Positions 16,420 through 24,528 of a DNA stretch of 61,047 nt are shown here, in pieces. A program made the translations under genes and the position numbers. Source of the stretch: an uncultured Lachnospiraceae bacterium (GTDB lineage: Bacteria; Bacillota; Clostridia; Lachnospirales; Lachnospiraceae). Numbering within the stretch: the first letter of the stretch is position 1; each line of letters starts with the position of its first letter. The notes under the pieces are model-generated. The model saw only the letters and a list, made by a program, of their open reading frames with translations. It was not told the DNA's origin and made no database searches. The DNA lies in assembly GCA_947630695.1 (NCBI GenBank), contig CANRIM010000011.1, positions 1-61,047 of the forward strand, in the 5' to 3' direction.

Positions 16420-17073
16420 TTATAATGCAAAACGCCTGTCTTCACCCACGGCAAACGTTACCCTTCGTATCTTCCGGATCGCAGTTTTTCCGTTGGTCAG
16501 CTGTGCCAGTTCTTGCGTCAGCACTTCCATCTCCGCTTCGTCCAGCAGCAGCCGGATCGTTACCTGATCCGTATACTCCGTATCATTTCCCACAATCCCA
16601 TGGGATGCCAGACAGTATTCGACCTTACCCAGATCATTATACGCTGTTGTAATCACACTCTCAAACCCGTCCCGCACATCCTGTATGACCGACTGCCGCA
16701 AGCCTTCCGCAGCCGCCTGGGAATACGCCCGGACCAGTCCTCCCGTTCCCAGCAGGGTCCCGCCGAAATACCGAGTGACCACCACCGCCGTATCATGCAG
16801 CTGCTGTGCGAGCAGCACGTCCAGCATAGGGCGGCCCGCTGTCCCTTTCGGCTCTCCGTCGTCGCTGTAGCGCTGCAGGAGCATGTCCTCTCCGATAATG
16901 TACGCATAGCAGTTATGCGTCGCATTCCAATACTGCTTCTTCAGACCTTCAATAAATCCGGCAGCCTCCTCCTGGCTTTTCACCGGCGCGGTCGTCGCAA
17001 TAAATCTGGATTTTTTCACAACAATTTCCGCCGACCCGCCTGCCAGCAGACACTTACGTGAACGGTTCGCCAT
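16420..17073 (-). CDS. YigZ/IMPACT family protein
   Basis: The 217 aa product has the N-terminal UPF0029 (Impact) fold with KSRFIA, AATHN-CYAY-type and DDGEP-GTAG-PML motifs (here YSDDGEPKGTAGRPML), followed by a ferredoxin-like C-terminal domain. Eukaryotic IMPACT regulates GCN2; the bacterial role is unsettled. ATG 17073 has AGGAGA upstream; two earlier in-frame ATGs are less likely. It is the first gene of the operon with pbp and tyrS. Confidence 0.88.
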   Translation of the reverse strand: MANRSRKCLLAGGSAEIVVKKSRFIATTAPVKSQEEAAGFIEGLKKQYWNATHNCYAYIIGEDMLLQRYSDDGEPKGTAGRPMLDVLLAQQLHDTAVVVTRYFGGTLLGTGGLVRAYSQAAAEGLRQSVIQDVRDGFESVITTAYNDLGKVEYCLASHGIVGNDTEYTDQVTIRLLLDEAEMEVLTQELAQLTNGKTAIRKIRRVTFAVGEDRRFAL

Positions 17074-17110
17074 GTCCGTTTTCTCTCCTGCCCGTTTCAT
17101 AAACAATCTA

Positions 17111-17139
17111 AGAATAGCACACTTAGTTCCTTTTTGCAC
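17111..17139 (-). promoter_or_regulatory. Extended -10 promoter of the yigZ operon
   Basis: On the minus strand TGC-TATTCT (-10 at 17111-17116) lies 17 bases from GTGCAA (17134-17139). The leader is about 30 bases. Confidence 0.5.
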
Positions 17140-17222
17140 TATTTTTTATCCGTCTTAAAGAATAATTCAAAAATTTAAGGAAAGGATAAATGTATCTTAA
17201 AACGCAATTAAGGAGCCTTTTC

Positions 17223-17873
17223 ATGGATACCTTATATCTGAAACTGCCGCAAAAATGCACGGTGACGACGGAAAAGCTGATTCTTGGCGACATCGCGGAA
17301 ATCACCTGTTCGAATCTCGGCATTGAAAACCGGGCGAAGGCCATTTTGCTGAAGCGCTTTGCAAAAAATAAAAAACAGCGCGCCATTTTTTCCGTCAATA
17401 CCCTGATCAGCGAAATTGACGGCGTGGCGCCGGGTGTAAACATCGTGCCGCTGGGGGAAGTGGATACGGTGGTAGACTACCTGCCGAAGCCCCGGCCAAA
17501 ATGTTTGGAAATGCTTCTGGTCTTTCTCGTCTGCGTCATTGCTTTTTTCGGCGCTGCCTTTACCATTATGACCTTCAATACCGACGTAGATACCGGAAAA
17601 TTATTTCAGGATCTGTATATGCAGCTGACCGGAACGGCCTCGGACGGATTTACGGTCATCGAGCTTTTCTATTCCCTCGGGCTGCCCCTGGGCATTCTTG
17701 TGTTCTTCAATCATTTTTCCGGCCATAAACTGACCAATGACCCTACCCCGCTGGAAGTACAGATGGAAGAGTACGAATATACGGTCAACAAATCGCTGCT
17801 GGCGGAAAATACCCGAAAGGAGACTTCGGCCCATGCTCGCAAAAGCGCTTCTGGCACTGATCGGACTGACTAG
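17223..17873 (+). CDS. spoVAA: Stage V sporulation protein AA
   Basis: The product (216 aa) is the first of the spoVA products, which form the inner-membrane machinery that moves dipicolinic acid into the forespore and releases it at germination. A soluble N-terminal domain (1-100) is followed by two membrane helices (about 103-125 and 155-175) and a basic tail. ATG 17223 has AAGGAG at correct spacing. Its end overlaps spoVAB by 41 bases. Expression in B. subtilis is under SigG; only a very weak match is visible upstream. Confidence 0.9.
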   Translation: MDTLYLKLPQKCTVTTEKLILGDIAEITCSNLGIENRAKAILLKRFAKNKKQRAIFSVNTLISEIDGVAPGVNIVPLGEVDTVVDYLPKPRPKCLEMLLVFLVCVIAFFGAAFTIMTFNTDVDTGKLFQDLYMQLTGTASDGFTVIELFYSLGLPLGILVFFNHFSGHKLTNDPTPLEVQMEEYEYTVNKSLLAENTRKETSAHARKSASGTDRTD

Positions 17874-18252
17874 CGGCATTGCCGTGTCCGCCGGGATCTT
17901 CGCCTTCATTATTTCCCTCGGCTTTGTAGAACGCATGGCCGGCGCCACCCGCACCGCGCCCTATATCCGGCTCTATGAAACCGTCATTCTGTTCGGCGCA
18001 ACAGCCGGTAATCTCGTAAGCATTTACCATCCCCGGCTGCCTTTGGGCAAAGGCGGCGCAGCCATATTCGGGCTCTTCAGCGGTATTTTTACCGGCATCC
18101 TTGCCATTGCCCTGGTGGAGATCCTGCAGGCGGTGCCGATTCTGCTGCGGAGAGTCGCCTTACGCAAAGGGCTCGGCTGTGTGGTTTTGTCCCTGGCACT
18201 GGGGAAAATGACCGGCGCGCTGATTCAGTTTCTGCGGGGCTGGATCTCATAA
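17833..18252 (+). CDS. spoVAB: Stage V sporulation protein AB
   Basis: The 139 aa product has four hydrophobic helices throughout, beginning MLAKALLALIGLTSG. It is an integral membrane component of the SpoVA channel system. ATG 17833 follows AAGGAG inside the end of spoVAA, so the two are translationally coupled. Position and hydropathy make the call safe although primary sequence in this family is weakly conserved. Confidence 0.88.
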   Translation: MLAKALLALIGLTSGIAVSAGIFAFIISLGFVERMAGATRTAPYIRLYETVILFGATAGNLVSIYHPRLPLGKGGAAIFGLFSGIFTGILAIALVEILQAVPILLRRVALRKGLGCVVLSLALGKMTGALIQFLRGWIS

Positions 18253-18294
18253 TACCGGATCTTATAATAAAAAGAAGATTCTAAGGAGGATTCT

Positions 18295-18750
18295 ATGGAA
18301 AATTCAGTGAAAAAAGAATATCAGGATCACGTGAAAAGTATCACGCCCAAGCCCAATCTGCCGCTGGATATGCTGAAAGCCTTTCTGGTGGGCGGCGTCA
18401 TCTGCTGCATCGGGCAGGGCATCATCAATACCGCCGCTTCCCTTGGCGCAGACAAACAGGCCGCTGCCAGCTGGAGCTCCTTTCTCCTCATTCTGATCAG
18501 CGTGATTTTAACGGGCTTCGGGCTGTTTGCGAAAATCGCCGATTTCGGCGGCGCAGGCGCGCTGGTGCCCATCACGGGATTTGCCAACGGCATTTCGTCC
18601 TGCGCCCTGGAATTTCAGACGGAAGGGCAGGTCTTCGGCATCGGTACCCGGCTGTTCTTTATCGGCGGCCCGGTCATCGTCTACGGCCTTGCCACCTCCG
18701 GCGGCCTCGGCCTGATCTATTATATTCTCCTTCGGATGGGGGTGATCTGA
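18295..18750 (+). CDS. spoVAC: Stage V sporulation protein AC
   Basis: The product (151 aa) is the mechanosensitive-channel-like subunit of SpoVA. It has several membrane helices and the family signature around FGGAGALVPITGFANGI, shared with SpoVAE. A strong AAGGAGG precedes ATG 18295. The stop overlaps the spoVAD start by one base (TGATG). Confidence 0.95.
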   Translation: MENSVKKEYQDHVKSITPKPNLPLDMLKAFLVGGVICCIGQGIINTAASLGADKQAAASWSSFLLILISVILTGFGLFAKIADFGGAGALVPITGFANGISSCALEFQTEGQVFGIGTRLFFIGGPVIVYGLATSGGLGLIYYILLRMGVI

Positions 18751-19760
18751 TGCGCGATATACAGGGAAATACTTCACTTTGCTTTCACAACGACGTTTTC
18801 ATTTTAAACAGTGCCTCCATCGTAGGCAAAAAAGAGGGGGAAGGGCCTTACAAAGACAGCTTTGACAAAATCGAAACGGATCCCTTTTTCGGTACGGACA
18901 GCTGGGAAAAGGCAGAAAGCACCCTGCAGGAGCAGACCGCGTTTCTTGCACTGGAAAAACAGAACCTGCGCCCGGACGATCTGCGTTACATCTTCGCAGG
19001 GGATCTGCTGGGACAGGAAATTGCCACAGGATTTGGCATGGTCACTTTGGGCCGGCCGGTCTTCGGCCTTTACAGCGCCTGCTCTACCATCGGGGAAGCC
19101 CTTTCCCTGGGCGCCATGACCATCAACGCCGGCTACGCGGATCATGTACTGTCTCTGGCCTCCAGTCATTTTGCAACGGCGGAAAAGCAGTTCCGTTTTC
19201 CCCTGGAATACGGACACCAGACGCCGCCTTCTTCCACCCGGACGGTCACCGGCTGCGGCGCCTTTGTATTGAGCAGCCGGGAGGGCACGGCAAAAATCAC
19301 CGGCATCACCACCGGCGTCATTATGGATTACGGCATCAAAGACGCGCTGAACATGGGCGCGGTCATGGCTCCGGCCGCCTGCAATACCATTACCCGGAAT
19401 TTCAACGATTTCGGGCGGGGCCCATCGGACTATGACAAAATCGTCACCGGCGATCTGGGCGTCGTGGGCCGGCAGCTGCTCTTTGACCTTCTGGCAAAGG
19501 AGGGAATCGATATTTCCGCGCAGCACATGGACTGCGGTATCGAAATCTTTGACGGGGATACCCAGAGTACCCATGCCGGCGGAAGCGGCTGCGGCTGCAG
19601 CGCGGCCTTTTTAAGCGCGGTGATCCTTCCGAAAATCGCTTCCGGCGAATACCACCGCATTCTGTTTGTGCCCACCGGCGCCCTTCTTTCGCCCGTCAGT
19701 TCCAACGAAGGGCAGTCCATTCCCGGCATTGCCCATGCAGTAGTGATAGAAAAAGGATAG
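18750..19760 (+). CDS. spoVAD: Stage V sporulation protein AD
   Basis: The 336 aa soluble SpoVA subunit has a thiolase/ketoacyl-synthase fold and binds dipicolinic acid on the forespore membrane surface. Recognisable stretches are AGDLLGQEIATGFG, LYSACSTIGEAL and a C-terminal GGSGCGCSA. It contains no membrane segment. Coupled to spoVAC, with spoVAE 10 bases downstream. Confidence 0.96.
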   Translation: MRDIQGNTSLCFHNDVFILNSASIVGKKEGEGPYKDSFDKIETDPFFGTDSWEKAESTLQEQTAFLALEKQNLRPDDLRYIFAGDLLGQEIATGFGMVTLGRPVFGLYSACSTIGEALSLGAMTINAGYADHVLSLASSHFATAEKQFRFPLEYGHQTPPSSTRTVTGCGAFVLSSREGTAKITGITTGVIMDYGIKDALNMGAVMAPAACNTITRNFNDFGRGPSDYDKIVTGDLGVVGRQLLFDLLAKEGIDISAQHMDCGIEIFDGDTQSTHAGGSGCGCSAAFLSAVILPKIASGEYHRILFVPTGALLSPVSSNEGQSIPGIAHAVVIEKG

Positions 19761-19770
19761 GTGATACAAA

Positions 19771-20130
19771 ATGATGGATTATGTAAACGCATTCTGGATC
19801 GGCGGCCTGATCTGCGCCCTGGTTCAGATTTTAATGGACCGGACCAAGATGATGCCCGGACGGGTCATGGTACTGCTGGTCTGCCTTGGTGCGGTGTTAA
19901 GCGCCGTTGGCATCTACGGCCCCTTCGTGGATTTTGCAGGCGCCGGCGCCAGCGTCCCGCTGCTGGGCTTTGGCCATGTGCTCTTTGACGGCGTCAAAGA
20001 AGCGGTAAAAGAACACGGATTCTTAGGCATCTTTATGGGCGGCCTGAAGGCCTCTGCCGTGGGCATCAGCGCCGCGGTGATTTTCGGCTATCTTGCCTCG
20101 GTCATTTTCAAACCCAAAATGCCGAAATAA
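19771..20130 (+). CDS. spoVAE: Stage V sporulation protein AE (AEb type)
   Basis: The 119 aa membrane protein, with about four helices, is homologous to SpoVAC (FAGAGASVPLLGFGH matches the AC signature). It is the last gene of the operon. B. subtilis has spoVAEa and spoVAF after it; neither is present here, and an intrinsic terminator follows at once. Confidence 0.93.
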   Translation: MMDYVNAFWIGGLICALVQILMDRTKMMPGRVMVLLVCLGAVLSAVGIYGPFVDFAGAGASVPLLGFGHVLFDGVKEAVKEHGFLGIFMGGLKASAVGISAAVIFGYLASVIFKPKMPK

Positions 20131-20139
20131 TATTCTTCT

Positions 20140-20187
20140 GCCTGACGGGACACAAAGTTTCTTTCTGTGTCCCGCCGGGCTTTTTTG
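20140..20187 (+). terminator. Intrinsic terminator of the spoVA operon
   Basis: A 9-bp stem CGGGACACA / TGTGTCCCG (20146-20174), extendable at its base, is followed by a seven-T tract. Confidence 0.9.
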
Positions 20188-20243
20188 TCGGATAAATTAT
20201 GTGGTTTTTTAAGGATTTTTAAGGAATTTCCGCCGTTTTCCAA

Positions 20244-20272
20244 TTTACAGCATCGCCCGAAAGTGCTATGAT
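20244..20272 (+). promoter_or_regulatory. SigA-type promoter of the GNAT gene
   Basis: TTTACA (20244-20249), 17 bases, TATGAT (20267-20272) with an extended TGC. A leader hairpin with a GCAA tetraloop (TTCCTGC/GCAGGAA) follows at 20281-20307. Confidence 0.7.
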
Positions 20273-20332
20273 GTACATAGGTATGTTTCCTGCGCAAGCA
20301 GGAATACAAATAGAAAAAAGAGGAATTTACCA

Positions 20333-21472
20333 ATGCACGCGTCCGAGATCATCGTCAAAGAAGTCACCACCAGAAAGGAGCTGCGAAAATTCGTCAACTT
20401 TCCGATGCAGCTGTACCGGGACGTTCCCCAGTTTGTGCCGCCGTTCTACGGAGACGATTTAGACGACTGGAATCCGAAGAAAAACCCCGCCTTCGAATAC
20501 TGTGAAGCCAAATGCTTCCTTGCCTGGCAGGACGGGCGGATCGTAGGCCGCATCGGCGCCATTTTAAGCAAAAAGGCAAATGAAGTCTGGCATACCAACC
20601 GGATGCGGTTTTCGCAGGTGGACTTTATTGACGACCCCGCCGTTTCCGAAGCGCTGTTTGCGGCAGTGGAACAATGGGCCAGGGAAAAGGACTGTACGGA
20701 AGTGCACGGACCTTTGGGTTTTTGCGATCTGGACCGGGAAGGCATGCTGGTGGAAGGCTTTGAACACAAAAACATGTTCATTACCTATTACAACCATCCT
20801 TACTACAACACCCATCTGGAGCGGCTCGGATACGGCAAGGACACGGACTGGGTGGAATACAAAATTCCCTTTCCTTCTCTGGAAAGCCGGGAAGCCCAGC
20901 TTATGCTGCAGATTGCGGAGCATGTCCGGAAAACCTCGCATCTGCACGCCGCCGTTTTAAAATCCCGGAAGGATTACGGCCCCTATATCAAAAAGATTTT
21001 TGATCTGGTCAACCAGGGTTATCAGCATTTATACGGCGTCGTTCCCTTAAACGACCGGCAGATCGACCGCTATTACAAAAAATATCTTCCCCTGATCGGT
21101 CCCGACTGCGCCTGCTTTGTGATGAACGAGCAGAATGAAATGGTGGCTTTCGGCCTCTGCGCCCCCTCTATGGCGGACGCACTCAAAAAATCTCGGGGCA
21201 GGCTCTTTCCCTTCGGGTGGGCCGGCGTATTAAAATCACTGCGTTCCAACGATACGCTGGATATGTATCTCATCGCGGTGCGCCCCGACTGCCAGGGCAC
21301 CGGCATCAACGCCATTATCCTGGAATATTTCCTGCGCCGCCTCTCCGAAAAGCATATCAAATACGCGCTGACGGGGCCGCAGCTGGAAACCAATTCCAAA
21401 ATTCTCGGACAGTGGAAAATGTTTCCCAAAGAGCAATATAAACGCAGACGCTGCTATATCAAAACATTGTAA
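20333..21472 (+). CDS. GNAT-superfamily acyltransferase of about 380 residues
   Basis: The product has 379 aa. Its N-terminal half has the pattern LYRDVPQFVPPFYGDD, AFEYCEAKCFLAWQDGR-VGRIGAI and VHGPLGFCDLDREGMLVEGF, which I recognise from a large family of GNAT-like proteins in Bacteroidetes, Proteobacteria and Clostridia, often left without function. The C-terminal half holds a second GNAT-like fold with YLIAVRPDCQGTGINAII, the acyl-CoA pyrophosphate-binding region. As far as I recall, bacterial ceramide synthase is in the same superfamily, but members are diverse. ATG 20333 follows AGAGGAA. It is a monocistronic unit with its own promoter and terminator, lying between the spoVA and spoIIA operons. 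Confidence 0.7.
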   Translation: MHASEIIVKEVTTRKELRKFVNFPMQLYRDVPQFVPPFYGDDLDDWNPKKNPAFEYCEAKCFLAWQDGRIVGRIGAILSKKANEVWHTNRMRFSQVDFIDDPAVSEALFAAVEQWAREKDCTEVHGPLGFCDLDREGMLVEGFEHKNMFITYYNHPYYNTHLERLGYGKDTDWVEYKIPFPSLESREAQLMLQIAEHVRKTSHLHAAVLKSRKDYGPYIKKIFDLVNQGYQHLYGVVPLNDRQIDRYYKKYLPLIGPDCACFVMNEQNEMVAFGLCAPSMADALKKSRGRLFPFGWAGVLKSLRSNDTLDMYLIAVRPDCQGTGINAIILEYFLRRLSEKHIKYALTGPQLETNSKILGQWKMFPKEQYKRRRCYIKTL

Positions 21473-21484
21473 CTTACATAACGG

Positions 21485-21522
21485 GCGAAACGTTCCAGCC
21501 GGAAGGTTTCGCTTTTCTTTTT
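21485..21522 (+). terminator. Intrinsic terminator after the GNAT gene
   Basis: GCGAAAC / GTTTCGC stem with an inner TTCC/GGAA pairing is followed by TTTTCTTTTT. It separates this gene from the convergent sigF. Confidence 0.88.
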
Positions 21523-22207
21523 ACCACAGCACGCATTCCCGCAGACGTTTCAGCACCCGCTTTTCCATCCGGCAGACCTGTACCTGGGTCATGGCCAGCC
21601 GTTCGGCGATCTCGGTCTGGGAGATTTCTTCAAAAAACCGCATAATGATCACCTTCCGCTCCGTATCGCTCAAAGTCTGCATCAATTCCCCCAGGACCAT
21701 TCGATCCAGCACTTTTTCTTCCGCACTTTCCGGTTCCGGCAGCGCCTCCCCCACTTCGCCCAGCGGACACAGCGCATCCCCTGCCTCCATGGCCAGCAGG
21801 ATTTCATCCTCTTTCAGCTTTGTCTTTTCCTGCACCTCCCGTAAGGTCGGCGCCCGTCCGTACCTGTTTTCATATTCCGCCGTGACTTTTCGGATCTTTA
21901 TGCCGTTTTCCCGCACGGCTCTGGATATTTTGATCAGTCCGTCTTCCCGGAAAAAGCGCTTGATTTCTCCGCTGATCACCGGAACCGCATAGCTTGAAAA
22001 TTTCACGCCATAGGCCGGGTCAAAGCGGTCCACTGCCTTGATCAGCCCGATGACGCCGATCTGAAACAAATCTTCCGCGGCCACGCCCCGGTCTTCAAAA
22101 CGTTTCGCAATATACCTGACCAGATTCAGATTTCTTTCGATGAGTATCTCCCTTGCTTTTTTGTCCTTTTCTTTTGCACGGGCAAATAACTGATCGATCC
22201 GGTCCAT
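21521..22207 (-). CDS. sigF: RNA polymerase sporulation sigma factor SigF
   Basis: The 228 aa forespore-specific sigma factor has region 2 (LFQIGVIGLIKAVDRFD, then YAVPVISGEIKRFFREDG), region 3 and region 4 (ERKVIIMRFFEEISQTEIAE). It is held inactive by SpoIIAB. ATG 22207 follows directly on the spoIIAB stop (TAAATG), so its translation depends on the gene before it. It is the last gene of the spoIIA operon. Confidence 0.96.
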   Translation of the reverse strand: MDRIDQLFARAKEKDKKAREILIERNLNLVRYIAKRFEDRGVAAEDLFQIGVIGLIKAVDRFDPAYGVKFSSYAVPVISGEIKRFFREDGLIKISRAVRENGIKIRKVTAEYENRYGRAPTLREVQEKTKLKEDEILLAMEAGDALCPLGEVGEALPEPESAEEKVLDRMVLGELMQTLSDTERKVIIMRFFEEISQTEIAERLAMTQVQVCRMEKRVLKRLRECVLW

Positions 22208-22654
22208 TTAGTCTCCCTTCGTCTGGGAGGCCCGGATTTTCTTCTTCATCCGCACGCAGGTGCCTTCTTTCGGCTTCGACTCCACCTCCAGCGCATCCAT
22301 AAATGCTTCCATAAATGCAAATCCCATGCCGGAGCGTTCCAGCTGCGGTTTGCTGGTATAAAGCGGTTCCATGGCGAGGGCAACGTCTTCAATGCCCACG
22401 CCGAAATCCCGGATCTGCACTTCGATTTCGCCGTCCTGCACCGTGCAGCAGATCTCCACGGGTCTGTCCCTCTCATATCCCTCATAGGCATGAATGATGC
22501 AGTTGGTCACCGCCTCCGATACAGCCGTTTTCACATCGGCCACCTCCTCCACTGTGGGATTGAGCCGCGTCATAAAGGCCGCCACCGATATCCTTGCAAA
22601 TGCCTCGTTGCTGGAAGAAGCTTCAAAAATCAGCTTCATTTGATCTTTTTTCAT
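22208..22654 (-). CDS. spoIIAB: Anti-sigma F factor SpoIIAB
   Basis: The 148 aa GHKL serine kinase binds and inhibits SigF and phosphorylates SpoIIAA. The N box EAVTNCIIHAYEG, G1 box RDFGVGIED and the GMGF loop are all present. The start overlaps the spoIIAA stop by four bases (ATGA). Confidence 0.96.
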   Translation of the reverse strand: MKKDQMKLIFEASSSNEAFARISVAAFMTRLNPTVEEVADVKTAVSEAVTNCIIHAYEGYERDRPVEICCTVQDGEIEVQIRDFGVGIEDVALAMEPLYTSKPQLERSGMGFAFMEAFMDALEVESKPKEGTCVRMKKKIRASQTKGD

Positions 22655-22980
22655 GCCTCTTCTCCTTCATTGATGCTTATTATTTTATGTAAACCTGCCA
22701 TCCGCATAACAGATGCAATTCTCTGATTGACATGGATCGCCCGGATGCAGCCCTTCACAAACTGCATCTTTTTAAACCGGCCCAGAATCATGCCGAGTCC
22801 GGAGCTGTCCATCCACTCCGTTCGCGCAAAATCAAACACGATCCGCTCAATGCGCTTTGTGCTGATCTGCCGGTCCAGTTCCATCCGTAGAATGGATGAA
22901 ACCTGCTCGTCGATTTCCGCCGGAAGCAGCACGGAAAGCGTTCTGTTTCTGACGCTGATGTCTTCCAAAATTTCGTTCAC
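22651..22980 (-). CDS. spoIIAA: Anti-anti-sigma factor SpoIIAA
   Basis: The 109 aa STAS-domain protein has the phosphoacceptor serine in MDSSGLGMILGRFK. When dephosphorylated by SpoIIE it releases SigF from SpoIIAB. I chose GTG 22980 because AAAGGAAGG lies at ideal spacing; the ATG 18 bases earlier has no ribosome site and would put that site inside the gene. First gene of spoIIA. A SigH promoter is expected but not clearly visible in the short gap after the upstream terminator. Confidence 0.93.
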   Translation of the reverse strand: MNEILEDISVRNRTLSVLLPAEIDEQVSSILRMELDRQISTKRIERIVFDFARTEWMDSSGLGMILGRFKKMQFVKGCIRAIHVNQRIASVMRMAGLHKIISINEGEEA

Positions 22981-23004
22981 CGCAAGCCTTCCTTTCATTG
23001 TTTT

Positions 23005-23046
23005 ATTTAAAACAAAAAGAGAATCATCCTTCGTATGATTCTCTTT
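23005..23046 (-). terminator. Intrinsic terminator of the tig-clp-lon-valS operon
   Basis: A 12-bp stem AAAGAGAATCAT / ATGATTCTCTTT (23016-23046) is followed on the minus strand by TTTTGTTTT. It isolates the spoIIA operon from upstream transcription. Confidence 0.85.
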
Positions 23047-23076
23047 CGTAAGCTTTGTTTCTGTTGGGCCCGGTTC

Positions 23077-24363
23077 TCATCCCACTGCATTCTGCAGCGT
23101 ACCGATATGATAGTCCGCCGTTTCTTCCATAGACGAGCCCGGATACAGTTCCTTTATCTTTGTATATACCACAAGTGCTTTGTCATTTTCTGCCGTTTCT
23201 TCGTAGCAGCGGCCCAGATAATATAACGCGTTCATATACGTGGCTGTGTCCCGCGTCGCGTCCTGAAGCACCAGCACCTGCTGCATACAGGTTTTACAGG
23301 TATTGTAATCCTGGGTCTCCCAGGCAGCGGTGCCCTGATTGAAAATTGTCTCCGCATTGGCGCCTTCCGGCACGGCCAGCGCCGATATACTGCCGAACAC
23401 ATCCCCGTTACCCAGCACCATATCCGCGAAATTCTCCGGCACCGGCGTAATGGAGGGCGTCGGCGCAGGGGTGGGCGCCTCTGTCACCTTGGGAATGGAA
23501 AGGGTCTGATACAGATGCAGTTCCCGGTCATGATAATCATTCTCCCACAGCTTCTGTCTGGCGGGCATCACCAGAAATACCGCCGCCAAAAAACCGAACA
23601 GCATCCCTGCCAGTACATACAGGATCCGCGGCACCGCTTTTTTGAAGCCCGTTTCGTCAAATTCCTCATAGGCCTTCGCCCGTTTGGCATTCCACGCATA
23701 CCGCAGCCGGAAAAACAGAGACTGCTGCTTCAGCTCCGACACCGCTTTTGTGTACTGGGCCTTGGCCTCCCGCAGATACAGGATGGTATCCGGATCGCCG
23801 TTGTCGATCTGATAGGCCCGGCGCAGGAACCTTCTGGCCTTTCCGTATTCCTTCCGCTTGATGTGGATCAGCCCCAGCAGCTTGAACGCATCTACCATGT
23901 GGCTGTTCATGGAAACGGCCTTATTCAGCTGGATCACCGCCAGATCCTCATTGTTCTGCTGCGCGAAATTCACCGCCGTATTGTACTTCGATACCGACTG
24001 GCGCACCTTTTCCAGTACATGGGGATCCTGGGAAAATTCCCCCAGATACCGGGTGGCGGGATTGACCACCGGCTGCATCGTCTGGCTGATGTTCCACTGA
24101 TTCAGCGCTTCCACCACATGCCCCGTTTCATAATAAATCAGTCCGATCAGGTTTCTGGCACCGATATTTTCTTTGTTGAAACGAAGGCTGCGCAGAAGGC
24201 AGTTTCTGGCCGCCGTGAGGTTCCGCTCCGCCGCGAAGCGCAGCGCCTCATTGTACCAGGCATTGGACAACCGCATTATTCTTTTATTGACACGCACATC
24301 CGCGCCGCAGTTGGGACAACGGTCAAACTGCGTCAGCGGCGCATTGCATCGAAAACAATTCAT
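23077..24363 (-). CDS. Membrane-anchored zinc-ribbon and tetratricopeptide-repeat protein
   Basis: The product is 428 aa. The N-terminus has a zinc ribbon with two CxxC pairs (CFRC and CPNC, residues 3-19), followed by cytoplasmic TPR helices (about 30-215). One membrane helix lies at about 247-270 (VLAGMLFGFLAAVFLVM), then a Thr/Pro linker (PTPAPTPSITP) and an outer TPR pair (about 330-425). The ATG at 24363 overlaps the stop of the small gene before it (ATGA). It closes the long proteostasis operon. Function is unknown; the architecture suggests a scaffold linking a cytoplasmic partner to an envelope one. Confidence 0.8.
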   Translation of the reverse strand: MNCFRCNAPLTQFDRCPNCGADVRVNKRIMRLSNAWYNEALRFAAERNLTAARNCLLRSLRFNKENIGARNLIGLIYYETGHVVEALNQWNISQTMQPVVNPATRYLGEFSQDPHVLEKVRQSVSKYNTAVNFAQQNNEDLAVIQLNKAVSMNSHMVDAFKLLGLIHIKRKEYGKARRFLRRAYQIDNGDPDTILYLREAKAQYTKAVSELKQQSLFFRLRYAWNAKRAKAYEEFDETGFKKAVPRILYVLAGMLFGFLAAVFLVMPARQKLWENDYHDRELHLYQTLSIPKVTEAPTPAPTPSITPVPENFADMVLGNGDVFGSISALAVPEGANAETIFNQGTAAWETQDYNTCKTCMQQVLVLQDATRDTATYMNALYYLGRCYEETAENDKALVVYTKIKELYPGSSMEETADYHIGTLQNAVG

Positions 24364-24515
24364 CTGCCTGCTCCTGACTCCGCTTCAAGATCCGCGTACA
24401 TGCTGCGCAGCACGTCAACCATGTCCGTCATATCCTCCCGGACGTCCTGCTCGTTTAACTGCTCGATTTCCATACAGGGACGAAATTTCTTCAATTCTTC
24501 ATCAAAGTTGATCAT
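24360..24515 (-). CDS. Small acidic protein of 51 residues, unknown
   Basis: The frame begins MINFDEELKKFRP and ends LEAESGAGR; it is acidic and predicted helical. ATG 24515 follows AAAGGAT at good spacing, 13 bases after valS, and its TGA overlaps the ATG of the TPR gene in the four-base ATGA manner. That coupling on one side and the ribosome site on the other make it a real gene despite its size. No family is recognised. Confidence 0.7.
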   Translation of the reverse strand: MINFDEELKKFRPCMEIEQLNEQDVREDMTDMVDVLRSMYADLEAESGAGR

Positions 24516-24528
24516 AATGGATCCTTTC

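Noticed and set aside
17140-17222. SigF/SigG promoter for spoVA
   Set aside because: GAATA and GGATAAATG are present but at 19 bases, too far apart for either sigma factor, so no site is claimed.
22981-22998. Six extra N-terminal codons of SpoIIAA from an upstream ATG
   Set aside because: That ATG has no ribosome site, whereas AAAGGAAGG between it and GTG 22980 is ideal for the GTG.
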